From assembly GCF_001039355.2 (NCBI RefSeq), contig NW_019774402.1, positions 752,057 through 804,469 of the forward strand: DNA of 52,413 nt. Direction: 5' to 3'. The notes under the pieces were generated by a model. It had not been told where the DNA came from. It made no database searches and was given only the letters and a program-made list of their open reading frames with translations. Both the position numbers and the translations under genes were made by a program. Source of the stretch: Lingula anatina (taxonomy: Eukaryota; Brachiopoda; Lingulata; Lingulida; Lingulidae). This document shows, one piece after another, positions 1-12,602 of this stretch (positions are counted from its first letter, which is position 1; the number at the start of each line of letters is the position of its first letter).

Positions 1-2230
1 ACCCCTATGCATTTTAAATAATCTATACAGACAGGCCTTATAAAGGAATTAGAACTCGAGCCTTTGTGAGCACAAATGCCTAAATTAACAACTTGAGCCA
101 CAAATTAAGAAGCCCAAAATTAGTTGCCACAAGCACAGGATAGGATTCACAAACCATACATCAGCTTATCTATCCATTCAGTACATTCTGTATAAGCCAG
201 AGATTGTTGAGAGTGCACTGCAGTCAAATTACGAAAAGTAAAGGAAGCAGTATGTATACAGCCAGAGACCAGGACTGAAGACCAGGACTGGCCAAATTGT
301 TTGTGTGGTCCAATGCTGTGCTCATGGCAGGGGTGCAGCCAGACCTTTTTAAATTGCAGATTTTCAAAATTTCCAGACCTCTACGGCTAAATATAGACTA
401 ATGCAACAGATGAAAGGCAGATAAAATTATATGTGCCAAATATCATAGCTTAATTTTCACTAGTAATAAAATCATCACTTAAAGTTAAAAATATTCCCAT
501 GTTAATTAAGTTCCTAAATCTAAGGCTTATGTTAGCAAACAGCTATTATCATTTATGAGGCCTGGACAGAAATAGAAACCAAACCATAGCCAAGAAAAGT
601 GGTGAATTTTTACCAACAGCCAATTTTATATTCAGCAAGTTAAAGTCCATAGTAAATCTCAACTATCCTCCAAGGATATCACACATTCTAAAAGCCTTTG
701 ATCTCCACACAGTCCAGATCTACTTGACATAATCCCCAAAGATAAAATAAAAAATACTTCCGCCACAATGGCGTGCATTTCCTCAGTACACACTACTAGG
801 AAAGCAATATGCTAGTTAGTGGAAACCAATCACTCAGACATCAGCCATTAGAACAAATGTCTTGGGATCATGATACACAGATATTTACACTCACTGGCTT
901 GTAGTCTTCAGTCAATTACATTTGCAATGCCTTAGATTCACAATGGGAGCTGTATTGTTTTGCAGCAGGTTGTTTATTGTGGCATTTTTTAAACAAGGCT
1001 GGAAAAACAGTTGTTATGGAATAAGCACAAAATTAGCTGAGGGAGAAAAATTTCCAGATGAACAGGTCCAGGAAATGTGGGGGAGTGTGATAACCTATTG
1101 GTGTCAATGTATGCTGATGCGCATTAACAATGCCGTCTACCTCTGAATGAGACTATGATTATGGAAGATGATGAAACGGCATTATGATTCATCTACTGCA
1201 ACTACATTCACAACAATATAAATGGTAATTACATAACTGAGAAAATATATTAATTTTCTGTAATTATTTGCATACAAATGATAATCTAAGAGTCCTTACT
1301 CTCATTTTTAAGTATATGAAAGAAATATTGCTTAAACAAGATCAATAAAGAGAGACCTTTCCACAGTATTATCCTTCCATCTGACATTTTTCACTCAGTA
1401 AATTGTTTTAACTCTTTAGGAGGGAAGTGGTCTATGAAATAGCCAGAATCAATAGCAACGGAATGAGGAAATTTAACTGTTTAGCATCTTGGCATGCTTA
1501 TTTTTTTATATAAATCAACTCAGGATTTTTAACCCGAAATTTGATGCTATCAGATATTGAGAAATGTGGGTTAATATGGCTTGATTGTAACCTGTCAAAA
1601 TTGTGTCCATGCAGTAATACAAAAATTGCTGAGACTGACCTAAAAGGCACAGATTGTGGTCGTGTTAAACAGAATATATCTGTAAAACTGAACACATATA
1701 TAATACATATATATCCATGTTTACACATTGTATAACCCAGAGATTTAAGATAATGTCAACTAACACAAGTTTTCAAAATGACCAAAACATTAAACAAATT
1801 TAAAGATTTTGGCACAAATCTAACACTTACATTAAAATTTTCTGTTCAATATATATAAAGTGTGATTAATATTAAAAGGTGAAGAGAAAGATAATAATCA
1901 CAACCATGACTGGCATGCACACAGACTTAAGATAAACTCCATCCTGCTTTTGTGATATAGGATATACATTTCATCTTCCTACAGTAGCTGCAAGAATAGA
2001 TAGGATGAAATAAAGTAATGTCCTTACCCTTTTTTATATCCAAGAAGATTACAGAATGGCCAAGATTTCAAAACCTAAAATGTATTCCTAACAGTTTTGG
2101 TCAATAGAGGCACTGAGATCTCAGTAACAGAAAGACAGGAGAAACAGATCAATAAATTATGCTGAACCTTCTTGGCCTCCTGTGACAGACATGAAAGGCA
2201 ATCAATCCAGCTCTGGCCAAATCCTACCTT
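1..2230. other. Non-coding stretch, no gene recognised
   Basis: AT-rich sequence with only short open frames and no convincing pair of splice sites around a long open frame. The plus-strand frame at 1010-1146 reads somewhat like protein but has no homology I recognise and no clear donor. I see nothing else that can be supported; it is probably intergenic or intronic. Confidence 0.5.
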
Positions 2231-2234
2231 CAAA

Positions 2235-2475
2235 CCACCGAAACAATCCTCTTTAAAATATGGAAAATATATCCTAGAGTAGTCCTTAGTAATTTCCCTA
2301 ATATCTGCCCATAAAACTTGAGTTGTTTTATCAGTCCTCTTCCATGGTAAATAAGAAGCTGTCAGTATATTCCACTTATTGGTCTTCTACTTTGAAGCTG
2401 CAATTTTCTTCTGCATTGATCGACAGATTGAGCAAATCAATATCTCCTATGGCATTGTGGGTAATTATGCAGAGA
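2235..2475 (-). pseudogene. Coding relic of unknown, transposon-like protein
   Basis: Two neighbouring minus-strand frames read like protein. The upper one (about 2370-2475) ends in a stop. The lower one (about 2235-2372) contains LPWKRTDKTTQVLWADI and runs to a possible donor, AAG|GTAGGA. The LPWK-TDKT pattern reminds me of the C-terminal region of some hAT-like transposases, but this is a weak resemblance and no diagnostic catalytic motif is visible. The frames are offset, so it is degenerate if it was ever one gene. Confidence 0.3.
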
Positions 2476-2479
2476 ACAG

Positions 2480-5400
2480 CATTAATAATTCAATAACCAT
2501 AGTGGCAGAAGGCAAGAGGATCTGGTAATATCCTGGCCTTAAAACTGAGAACAATTACAGAACAATTCCAATGACTCCGCAGTTACTTCGGAACGGAAAT
2601 GAGCATTAATTGGCAGCGTGGTCTCACATGCCTACTGACAGAGAAGAAAAAATAACTAAATGCTATAGAGTAGGGATAGGGAGGCTCAATGTATGACTGC
2701 AGGAAAACCAGCCATTAGTTCAGCACAGGACTGCTGTGATGAATGAAGACCATTGTAAATTCCTAGTAAAACCATCAATGAATACCTAAGCTCAAGACAG
2801 AATGTAAAATTTGTTCTAAACGATACATTTGATTCACTTGAGCTTACAAAAAAGGAAAACAATATTCATTTTAGTCCACTTGAATAATAATTAGGTAAAA
2901 ATAATGATTAGGTAAAAAATAAGTTATTTGGTTAAAAGAGAAGAAATTGTTTTAGGGACCTGACAGCAGAAATGTCCAAATAAATTTGAATAATACAGGG
3001 GACCAATGACGCATATGACATTGGATTTTGTATTCAAAAGGCTAGTATGTACGATAACATGTACACCAGCATTTTTCATTTCTGGTAACATGCACTAATG
3101 ATATACTATGCACATACCTCATGTTAACTTTATAAACAACCTGTTTTCATAATTCATGTTGCTTCTAAGCGTGAAGGAAAATGGCAATTTCCTTAAATAA
3201 CAAAAATTACAATTACTTTTCAAACCATATTTAAAGATTAAAAAATTCAGTGTTACGTACCCACTTCATTAAGTTCATAAGAGCAAGTTTGGAATAGCTT
3301 TTCCTGTGATAACTACACAGTAAATTCCTGAGCATTCGAATGTATCTTACAACTTTGAAACATAAACCACATACATGTATGTCAATACCTATCTTTTCAT
3401 GACATGAAAAATATTCATCTAACAAATATTTTCAGACAATTATCATTGACTGAATCCAGCCAATGATCTAAATAATAATAATAATAATAAACTAGTGACT
3501 TCTGTCTAATAAATATATGTTTAAACAATATACAAATTAAAGTAGGTACTTATTACATTCTGGTATTAAAATATCAGAATTTGAAAAATACACCCGATCA
3601 AAAAATTACATATAATTAACAAATAATTAAACTTACTTATTTCTAAAATCAAGAATACTAAAAATAAATACAATTCTTGCATTTCCATCACCTACATAAC
3701 CATTACCTTCACTGAAATAAAATAAGAGGAAATGAATACCACTACACACCCATGCATTTACATCAAAAACAACATGAACACGGAGAAAGCCCTTTCAGAG
3801 ATGATTTAATGTTGTCATCACAAAAAAGTCGTGAAAACATTTGTTTCATTTTGACCAAACTTAGCTGAGTAAAATATCACTCCACCCACATTCACTGTCT
3901 GGTAACCAAAGCTCACAGAACAAACACTATTCCATGTACATACTACAGGCAGCTAGATACACATCTCATTACATGTACCAAAGCTAGCTGATCATACCAA
4001 ACTGATGTTTTTATTCCTATAATTCCAAATACATGCTTCATTTAAACTCTGCCCATTGGTTACCTTGGTGTCACAGATATGGTAGCAACTAGAAATAAAT
4101 CACTAATATCTTGAGATTAAGGGCCTGGAACAACTTGTTTAATGAAACTTTCCCATAGACAAGCCAAATAGAAATTGTGTTTTACTTACAAATGGAAAAT
4201 TAATTTTTAAAAAGTCAAATGGTTATTATAATAATTTTGTTAAAATTCAATTACTACAAATGATTTTGCTTAAATTTATTATATAACAAGCATCATTTTG
4301 ATTTTGTACAAATGGTTCGTGAAATTATATTAATTTTTTTTCTCATATTTTGAATTTGATGTTCAACACTGGCAGTGCTAAATGCCACCCGTCACAGTTG
4401 AAAAATGCACAGGTTTAGAGGTTAAAAAATTAATAGGCATTTATTTGCCAATAAAACAATTTTTACCTTCACCATCTGGTAGATTCATTACATCACACTT
4501 TGTGGTTACAAGTACAGTTACAATACTATCAAGTTTTAAGTATTATAGCATGTACCTTAAAATATACAGAAAAAATTATACAGTTGAAAAATCAACACTT
4601 CTCAGCTTTAATATTTAACATTGTTAAAAAATGATAAAGAAACAAGTGCACTTTCATACTGTCTATATTAAGTAAACAAAGATATTTTAACAATTGTCAA
4701 GCAGAGAGGGGTAAGGGAAAAACCACCAAAACAGCTGAAATACCATATTACCGGGGCCAAGTGGTATGATTCTAGGAAAAACCAGCATAACTGTTTATTG
4801 CAAATCTTTCTTCTTTTTTTTTTCATTTTTTTCACAACAAGAAACAAACTATAATAGATTAACAAACTCAAAAGCATGAACTGAATCTATAATTGCAATT
4901 GGTGTAAATCACTTACTAACACAAAACATACATATTCCCAAACCAATTATTTTAAACATTCACCATTCAACTGATTCCAGGAGTAGCATTTTGTTTAAAA
5001 TGTTGATATTTAAATGAAATGACACTCCTTACAATCCGCTTTTTTTAGTTTCACGGTATAACTTTAAAATTGGAATTTTGATGAAATGTAATCCGTTCTT
5101 TCTCAGACTCACCTGGAAAGCACTAGGCCTAACTTGTGGGGGCTTTGGCCTTTTTCTATAACGGAACCATCCTATTCACACTTTTCACCAACTAAGATTT
5201 GCAAGATACATGCATACTTTATAAAGCAATGAATAATCTAATTCCTGAGTTCATGCCTTCATACAGATCATATCTCTATGACCTCAATGTTAACAATGGG
5301 CAGGTGGTATAAGAAATAACAAACCTCATATAAAATTCACTAATATTATTTACTATACAGCACAACTTTTCAAACAGTCGTGACTGTCTTAATAATAGAA

Positions 5401-6090
5401 TGCTTCTTGAGAACAGACAAACAACTTACAGCATTTCTTTCAGTTGTCAATAATACCTCTGGATGCAAACAATAACTGCATAGGTGACAATGGGAAGGTG
5501 TAACTGATATATCAGTTATCAGATTGGATTCCTTAAAGTCATTTCCAAAATTACTTTAAACAAATGAGACTCATATGGATAACTACATACATGTGCAAAT
5601 ACTGATAAAATGTTCTATATTAAAGAAAATATCAAATCTACTTGTTATCATATTTCCACAGACACATGTGGCAATTTTCTTAGTTCAATATTTTCAAAAC
5701 ACTCAGAGGAGGGTTTTAAATAATACTGATAATGATATATATTGGTAGACATGTCTTTCTGAAAAATATACTTCTAAACTCATTAGAAAAATTGTTCTTC
5801 ATCGTTTGATGGGTGAAGAAAATGGGTCATTGGCATCACCATCATTTCCATTTTCAACTTCAGTACAAAGTATGATCTCTCATACACTTGAACTATACTT
5901 ATTAAAAAACCTGAATTACACTCTGCTTTTCATAAAACAACAACGTGTAAGGAAATCCTGTCATCTGAGCATGTAATCACAGATGTTATGTCAAAATCCT
6001 GTTTCGATTCCTTTAGACGTGTGTGTAGTTTCGTTTCCCCATTCAAATTCGGCCCAGGGACCTAGCGTACATGGTGGAAATTTCTACTGA
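2480..6090. other. Long non-coding stretch
   Basis: AT-rich sequence with a short (AAT)n run near 3473-3490. One minus-strand fragment near 5107-5155 ends at a good donor (CAG|GTGAGT) and reads WFRYRKRPKPPQVRPSAFQ, but the matching acceptor is poor, so I do not call it a gene. Nothing else is supportable. Confidence 0.5.
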
Positions 6091-6095
6091 TAACG

Positions 6096-6261
6096 CAGGC
6101 CCGTAGCCAGGGGGGTTCAGGGGGTTTGAAAGAAACACCCTTTTTGTCAGATAAAAGTCCATTTTGAACACAATTTGATCTAGGTACACAAAGGCGTCAT
6201 TATAAAAGGTCCACTTTTCAGAAAAAGAACCCCCCTTTTGAATTTGCTGGCTACATGCCTG
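6096..6261. mobile_element. Short MITE with CAGGC..GTAGCCAG termini
   Basis: The element begins CAGGCCCGTAGCCAG and ends with the inverse of CAGGCATGTAGCCAG. It is flanked on both sides by TAACG (6091-6095 and 6262-6266). The interior is G-run then C-run rich, as in many short foldback elements of marine invertebrates. It has no coding capacity. The superfamily is not certain because the shared flank is shorter than a typical 8-bp hAT duplication. Confidence 0.7.
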
Positions 6262-6570
6262 TAACGTAATGACCCAGTCACATGAATTAGTTACTTTTTG
6301 GCATGTAACTCATAAGAGACGATTTCATGTCACTGCTGTTTAACCATCGATTCAGGATCGTAGCGTGCTTTCCCAACTGTAAAGTTGCCTTGCTGGATCA
6401 TTTTTAATGTGTTTAATGTTACACTTTCCAAAATTTATGAATATGAAGCAAAATACGATGCATATTCTCAGTGGAAAACGTGCTCACAAGATTGGCACAA
6501 TATTGAAATTTTGATGCCCATGTCCCATTGTTGTCACCCAGTTTCGTGGAGTTACAGATATATTTATTAA

Positions 6571-6750
6571 AGGGATAACAACTGTTCATAAGATATCCAT
6601 ATTTCACAATGAATATATTGTAAACAACTCATAGAAATATAATTAATTCTATTATACCAAGAAAGGGTGGTTAACATAATTATTCTGGAATTTGTGCTTG
6701 ACAACACATCATGTAGATGGCTACACTCTGTAATAATCTCTTAAGAGAGC

Positions 6751-6791
<41 letters not shown>

Positions 6792-6918
6792 AAAGAAAAT
6801 AACCAGGGACTAACTTTGAATGTGGGAATGGATTCATTAACAATTGGTAACTATGGAAAAATTGTCGTTTACCCCAGGAAAATCCATTTTTGGGCCAAAA
6901 TGAACAGTTGTTATCCCT
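6571..6918 (+). mobile_element. TTAA-flanked MITE, copy A (Kolobok-like)
   Basis: The left end is TTAA followed by AGGGATAACAACTGTTCAT. The right end is the inverse of the same sequence followed by TTCA, a decayed TTAA. The interior carries a 35-bp poly-A run at about 6754-6789. A second copy in opposite orientation lies at 9532-9863. A TTAA target with AGGG ends fits Kolobok better than piggyBac, whose ends normally start CCC. There is no transposase, so it is nonautonomous. Confidence 0.75.
6754..6789. repeat. Poly-A homopolymer
   Basis: About 35 consecutive A residues inside MITE copy A. The other copy has a shorter T run (about 14) at the equivalent inverted place near 9648-9661, so the run is part of the family and has expanded in this copy. 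Confidence 0.9.
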
Positions 6919-7205
6919 TTCATTAAGTTGAGGGATTAGAAGAAAAAACGTATTTTTGCCCTCTCCACTAATATCAAGATGGTCAATAATACCAATCTGA
7001 AATTGTACTCTGACAAAGAACAAAAAGCTTGCAATTCCCATTCCTACCATAAAATACCACAACCTGTATGTAAACTGAGGCGTGGTAATAATTTGAAAGA
7101 TTGGTCAATCAGCACCGTCAATTTCCATAAGAACAAAAAGTTTACATGTGCCATTAAATTAAATGATATTAAACACAAATCATGAAATGACTTGTTTGTT
7201 TTCAG

Positions 7206-7328
7206 ACAGATTTGCACGTTTACAAAAAGACAAGGTAGCAATTAAGATAAAACAAGGTACTGTCTGTGCAAACCTTGAAGATGTGCAAAACTTAGGAATA
7301 ACAAAATTATTCAAATGTACAGATGAAA
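7206..7328 (+). CDS. Internal exon of unidentified gene (exon i)
   Basis: A pyrimidine-rich acceptor (TTTGTTTTCAG) and a strong donor (A|GTAAGTA) enclose 123 bases. They are open in exactly one frame, which includes KDKVAIKIKQGTVCANLED. The exon begins with two leftover bases and ends with one. The next two plus-strand exon candidates (11017-11139 and 11634-11803) have exactly the matching phases. The three therefore probably form the C-terminal part of one gene, at least 137 residues. I do not recognise the family; there is no signal peptide or membrane segment. Earlier exons were not found. Confidence 0.5.
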
Positions 7329-7329
7329 G

Positions 7330-8190
7330 TAAGTAAATGAAATTACAGGATATCTAGCATTCAATGGTGTATTTTTTCTTTGACTTCATTAGATAACACC
7401 TCAATTTATATAACAAAACTACAGACACATTTGTTCCAAGGAAAAAAAATGGTTTTTTCTTTAACATTCATGAGTGGGTAGGGAAGTAGAAATTTTTTCA
7501 ATCATTTTTCAAAATTTACATTATAAAGAAATTCTCTAAACATTTTCCATACTATGTTGGAAAATAGGCTATATTAATATTTTTCATCCTTTTGGGCTGA
7601 TCCTGATGTGAGCTGATCCTGATGTTTTCTGTGCTGTTTGAATAACAAACTGAAAACAATTTTTTATACAATAGCCATGTCTATTCCTGTCTGTATCAGC
7701 AGTTAGGGAGAAAAAAATTATGAAAGGAAATTGCAACTGATAGACTGGAATTGGCCCATTTCATAACAAGTGGTATACTTTAGTGATATAGCTCTACTGG
7801 TATACTTTGAAAGGCCCTCATAGGTATTATGTTACAGGGTGTTTTATTCATTTTCACAAGTTTACTTCTTGCTGTTAAGGCATAAAATAATTCATTGGCC
7901 ATGAAGAGTTGGGGTGAGTGCTCCACCTCCATTTAAGTGACTCTCTTATACATAATATCCAATGTATTAAATCACCGAGCACTCAAAGTGTACCATAGAC
8001 ATGTGAAAAGGACATTATATTCATGATCAAAAGTACACTGAAAATGTTTGAATTCAAGTTTACTACAAATTATACCTAACTTACTTAATGTTTTAATTTA
8101 AACCATTTTAACTGCGGAATAAGAAAACAAGGCTAAAAACTTAAGGGTGACATTAAATGCTTCATTGTGAAAAAAAGATTGTACATTCAC
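7330..8190. other. Putative intron, no feature
   Basis: This would lie within the long intron between the first and second exons of the unidentified plus-strand gene. I see only a 15-bp tandem duplication (GAGCTGATCCTGATGT-like) near 7596-7625 and AT-rich filler. Confidence 0.4.
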
Positions 8191-8194
8191 TTAC

Positions 8195-8303
8195 CTTATC
8201 AGAAAATAATAAGAAAGCTAACCAAAGAAAAGGTGGGCAGGATTTCACCACCAATATTTCCCCCAAAGAATGTGTGGTCCTTATTCCAAGATGGCTGAAC
8301 AAA
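8195..8303 (-). CDS. Exon candidate, minus strand, unknown gene
   Basis: Acceptor TTTTCAG and strong donor AAG|GTAAGT bound 109 bases. One frame is open throughout and includes SHLGIRTTHSLGEILVVKS, followed by a hydrophobic stretch. The splice signals are good, but one open frame over 109 bases can occur by chance and I do not recognise the protein. It may belong to a minus-strand gene that includes the candidates at 9017, 10807 and 13537. Confidence 0.28.
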
Positions 8304-9016
8304 CTGAAAACAGCCTAGCATGCAGGACTTTTTCCAATAATATCCAAACCAGTGTGTACTGGGCCCAAAGCAGAGAGAAATCAATAGAGGCAGAGGATTG
8401 ATCTGATGGAATTGTTTGTTCAACAGAAACATCTGAACTAATTCCCATATGCAGACACTGGGTTTATGTCAAACCTGATCTCATTGGTCTATCAACCTGA
8501 ATCTATACCAAATATTGGTTTTTTGACCAATCAATTTTTAGAAATGAATTATGCTGCAACAGCATAGTCACAAAACTCTTTTACATGATACTTTTTCTAT
8601 TTAGGACATACTTGCACTCAAATTAACATAGGATCTTTTGATCCCAGAACTGCAACATCATACTAATTAGCAAAGTCTACTTGATAAAACAATAATCATA
8701 AACTAGTTTACCAAAAGATGTTTGACTGGCAATATACAGTATATTGGTGCTTGCTGAGCCCGTGAACTACTTTTGTAAAAACCAATAGCTGAGAGAATTT
8801 AGAAAAACAAGACCAATCAATAAAAGTTATTGATGTCTACTCTTGTGTCTACTTCTGGGGCCTTTTTCATGACACATTACACTAAATCCAATACTGCTAG
8901 GTATATTGCTGAGCATCTGAAAGGGCAAAGTGGGTAAAATCTTGAAGGGATAATGACAAATGTCTTAAACACGCTTTTGTGAAGACAGATAAAAAATCAA
9001 GCCTTGAAAATATACC

Positions 9017-9216
9017 CTAGGTTCTAGATTTCGGTATTGCCAGCTCTATTTTGATTTCTATATAACCCACATCTGATTCAGCAATACCAACTCTAGCGAC
9101 CACTGGCATACTGGGGGCGTGTTTGGCCAAATTTTGCCTGGAGTATCCACATTTGTTTCGTACGTTACAGCTTTGTCCCACCTGGAGCTGCCTTTCCTGC
9201 CTTGAGCTGACATCAT
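9017..9216 (-). CDS. Terminal exon candidate, minus strand, unknown gene
   Basis: An acceptor-like GCACAAG is followed by a 200-base open frame ending in TAG. Its last part reads RVGIAESDVGYIEIKIELAI, an alternating hydrophobic pattern typical of beta strands. An overlapping frame also stays open for about 50 codons, so the call rests on composition and not homology. The upstream pyrimidine tract (TTTGTTTTGTCTGC) is reasonable. No family is recognised. Confidence 0.38.
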
Positions 9217-9531
9217 CTTGTGCAGACAAAACAAAGAACAAAGTAAAATGACTGACGCTGAGTTTGAAGTTTGAACGAAGAATACCTTGCAATCAGAAAT
9301 TAGTGCCACAACACAATTTAGCACCTTTCTGCTTTAAAAACTGATTTTTGGTGTAACCATTGCGCAGTACTTTTAGTGGAATCGGACATAGCTGTCAAAC
9401 TTGGCACACAGCAAGGACATGTATTTTTTGTTTATATCTTCAGGAGCAAATGTTTTTTGATAAGCAATAAAATACAAAAATATATGGCATACCTTTTTCT
9501 TTTAAAAATATAATACTTATTTTTCAATTAA

Positions 9532-9863
9532 AGGGATAACAACCGTTCATTTTGGCCAAAAAATTGATCTTCCTAGGGTAAAGGACAATTTCCCATACTT
9601 ACCAATGGTTAATGAACTCATTCTCACATTCAAAATCAGTCCCCGTTTTTTTTTTTTTTTCCTAAAAAGTTTGGCTTTTTGTAATAATCTCTTAAGAGTG
9701 TAGCCATCTATGGAAGTCACATGATGTGATAGCAAGAACAAATTCCAAAACAATTGCGTTAACTGCCATTTTTGTGAAAAAATAGAATTTATCATATTTC
9801 TATGAGTTGTTTCCAATGTATTTATTTTGAAATGTGGATATCTTATGAACAGTTTTTATCCCT
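9532..9863 (-). mobile_element. TTAA-flanked MITE, copy B (Kolobok-like), inverted
   Basis: This is the same family as copy A at 6571-6918 but in reverse orientation. TTAA precedes AGGGATAACAACCGTTCAT on the left, and the inverse terminus is followed by intact TTAA on the right. Shared interior words include AATCTCTTAAGAGTGTAGCC. With copy A it forms a widely spaced inverted repeat of about 3 kb. Confidence 0.75.
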
Positions 9864-10182
9864 TTAACATTTAAATACAGTAAAGAAAAATAAAATAAAG
9901 CAAAATTAAATGTTTTACGTTTCATTTTGGACTAATGACATTCAACTGCAGATTCACTTCAGAGCAGTTCCTCTGATTGAAGGATACTCAAAATTGATGC
10001 TGTTCTTCAGGGGCACTGTAAAGCCAACACATTAAAAGGGATAGTGAGCAAGCTAGCTCACTAGGGTATGAAAATACCAATGTGTGACTGGAAAAATTCA
10101 TTAAAAATTTTATATTTTCAAATCAAATTTATCGAGGCTATAGTATTTTCAAACCTCAAACTGTAATTTGGTTTTTAGTTTG

Positions 10183-10460
10183 CAGGGGCGAATCCAGGAT
10201 TATTTGAAGGGGGAGATACAAACCCAACCCTCCCCCCTTCTCTTCCCAATGTGGTGTTCGGGGCCTAATGAAGGGCCCCAAAATTCTTTGGTATTTTAGA
10301 GGGCCAACGGTGCCATTTGACTACGGTATGTTTAGAACTATGATTCAGATAATCAAAATTCTTACTTCAAGACGGGAACAGTGGTGTGATTTTTTCAAAA
10401 ATCAAAGAGGGGGTCGGGACCCCCCTGACACTCCCCCCACCCCCCTTAATCCGCCACTGG
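10183..10460. mobile_element. MITE with CAGGGGCG ends
   Basis: The left terminus CAGGGGCGAATCCAGGATTA pairs with an inverse right terminus (CCAGTGGCGGATTAA read from the other strand). The interior carries the usual asymmetric G-rich then C-rich blocks. No transposase is encoded. The target duplication is not clear, so the superfamily is unassigned. The open frames that cross it are not genes. Confidence 0.65.
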
Positions 10461-10806
10461 CTTGAGAATGAAATGAGTTTATGTTTAAAATACACAACCA
10501 TGTCAAAGAAAACGACAGATGATGGCTACTCTATGTCCAGACACAAAGTGTCTATCCATAAAATAAAAGATATATGTAAAATCCACATTATTTATGACTA
10601 AGGCACTGGTAATTGAAAAACTGATTAACCTTTGCAAAATCTAAACAGATATATATGAACTAAAAACATTATAATCATTCAATTACAAGTTGACATTTTA
10701 TTTATTTTGAAGTTTAAACTTCTACAGCTGATTCATTCATTTTACCTTAAGCCTGGCCAAGGTGGCCCAGGCTTTGAACCTGTCTCCTCTTGTTTGTATT
10801 GCTTAC

Positions 10807-10875
10807 AAGTTCCTCTTTTACAATTTTTAAAACAGCCAAAAAGGGCTTGCTAAATGGTGCAGGAATATATAGGAT
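10807..10875 (-). CDS. Small exon candidate, minus strand
   Basis: Acceptor CTTACTGTTTCAG and strong donor CTT|GTAAGC enclose 23 whole codons including YIPAPFSKPFLAVLKIVKEE. The splice signals are convincing but the exon is short and I recognise no family. If the minus-strand candidates form one gene, other exons are missing, because phases do not join directly to the 13537 or 9017 candidates. Confidence 0.33.
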
Positions 10876-11016
10876 CTGAAACAGTAAGAAAAATGCATAA
10901 AATATACACAGATATAAAAAAGCAAAGAAATGTAGCCAGCCAAGGCCCCTGATCACCAAACACTGGAGGATCTTTCTCATAACAACTTTATCCAATTTTT
11001 TTTCAATTTGTATCAG

Positions 11017-11139
11017 AACGTAGTGATTTAGATTCCTTTAGGGAAGTTTTGCATTTTGTAAATGAATGGACTTCTGACGAACTATCATTACATGATAAAG
11101 ATTGTGCTAATCAAGGCTTTTCCCAGAATTGGGGTACAG
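11017..11139 (+). CDS. Internal exon of unidentified gene (exon ii)
   Basis: A T-rich acceptor (TTTTTTTTCAATTTGTATCAG) precedes 123 bases open in one frame, including SFREVLHFVNEWTSDELSLH. The donor G|GTCATC is weaker than average. Two leading bases and one trailing base fit exon i (7206-7328) and exon iii (11634-11803) without a shift. The frame is acidic and reads as soluble protein. Identity is unknown. Confidence 0.42.
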
Positions 11140-11633
11140 GTCATCAAAATTTGCCATGTGTAATTTCCTTCAAAATTTCAGGGTGTCCAACTTTTCCAAG
11201 TGCTGTGAGCGGAGGGGGGGGGATAAATAAAACGAAAAAAAATTTAAATAATAAATTTCAAGGGGGAGGGAGGGTAAAAATAATCAATAACAAGCTCCTG
11301 CTGATGCTCTTCTGAAAATGAACTCCCTTGAACAAATATGAAAATTGCCTTCTTGTCTCACTCAGATCGCGAATGATCTCCGTCTGGAAAAGCCCATGTG
11401 CTAATATAAACAGGCTCTCATATGTGTTTAAAAAAGGCACAAGACAATGGTCTGTACCTCCAAATTTACAGTTCCATTACTCATTTCCTTCTTAATTGAT
11501 ATCAGAAATATGTTACCAAGAAGATTAACTCTCAATAAAAATGTCAATATCATTAGAAGACAGTTAAATGGCAATAAATATTCTGTCACACTGTAGCTGT
11601 AAATAATGGATTTTTTGTCATTTTTTTCTCTAG

Positions 11634-11803
11634 GTTTTAACCTTAAAATGATGACTAGTTTCTTTAGCATAAGATCAGCCCACATTTTTTCTTTTCAAAA
11701 AGGCAAAGAAAAGGTGGCGTGTAACCTTCATGCTCTACTGATCAACTGCAGTCCTGATGGAGCTTTTGATAATAATGCAGAATTTTCTTCATTCCATTTT
11801 TGA
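11634..11803 (+). CDS. C-terminal exon of unidentified gene (exon iii)
   Basis: Acceptor TTTTTTTCTCTAG is followed by an open frame including KMMTSFFSIRSAHIFSFQKG. It ends at TGA after a C-terminus in which AEFSSFHF are the last residues. An AATAAA signal follows near 11928. Its phase joins exon ii exactly. I do not recognise the family; the composition suggests a small folded domain. Confidence 0.5.
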
Positions 11804-12602
11804 ACCTGTGCTCACTGATATTAATATCAATACCCTTTTTACTATGTGGTTTTTATGACTAAGTAATTCTTTAACTTAGAAATTTAATTCATGGAATATA
11901 ATAATGGATTTGTGTTTTATCTAAAAAATAAAAATAATAAAACATTGGTACAGCATACTATATACTATCTAAAAAAAATAAAACATTGGCACAATATACT
12001 CAATGAATGATACGTTCATCAAAACAGAATATTCTTGCTCTGATCAATAATGGAAGGCCCATTGGAGGAAATTTTTTTACTGATTATAGAACAATGCAAA
12101 TTTCTAGATAACTCCCTCAATCATCCATCAAGATGTTTCAGTATATAACTTGCCTTCATATAGATCTAAAAATTAAAGAGCAATTGAAAAATTTGAAAAC
12201 TAATTATTTCACCCAACTGCCTTGAATTAATTCAAAGACAAATGGATCATAGCACAATTTCTTAACAATTGTTTTTATAAAACATTCAACATGGCTAATG
12301 GGAGAATGTCACAGGTATGATAATTTCCACTGTACATAATTAAAACAAGGCATTCAAAGGAAACTGGTGAAGAACATTTTTTTTTTTTTTTAATTTTGAC
12401 ATTAATAAATAAATCAAATATCTAGGATACCAATGCTGATCAAATACATTCTATTATCCAGCAATAACTGTTGGGCATGAAAACATCTCGTGCCAGCCAC
12501 TTGGAATACAATTTATAATGAAAAAGATTTTTTCAGCCTGTTTAATCATCAATATGTTTATAATTTGATTTCTCACCAATAATCTCTCATAGGATTACAC
12601 CT

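Noticed and set aside
4382-4618. 78-codon plus-strand frame
   Set aside because: No splice context, AT-driven composition, no recognisable motif.
5107-5155. Minus-strand fragment FRYRKRPKPPQVRPS with a good donor, briefly resembling an Abraxas-type motif
   Set aside because: Short, weak acceptor, and no neighbouring exon of that family found.
10268-10601. Overlapping plus-strand frames
   Set aside because: They cross a MITE and its G/C runs; artefacts of repeat composition.
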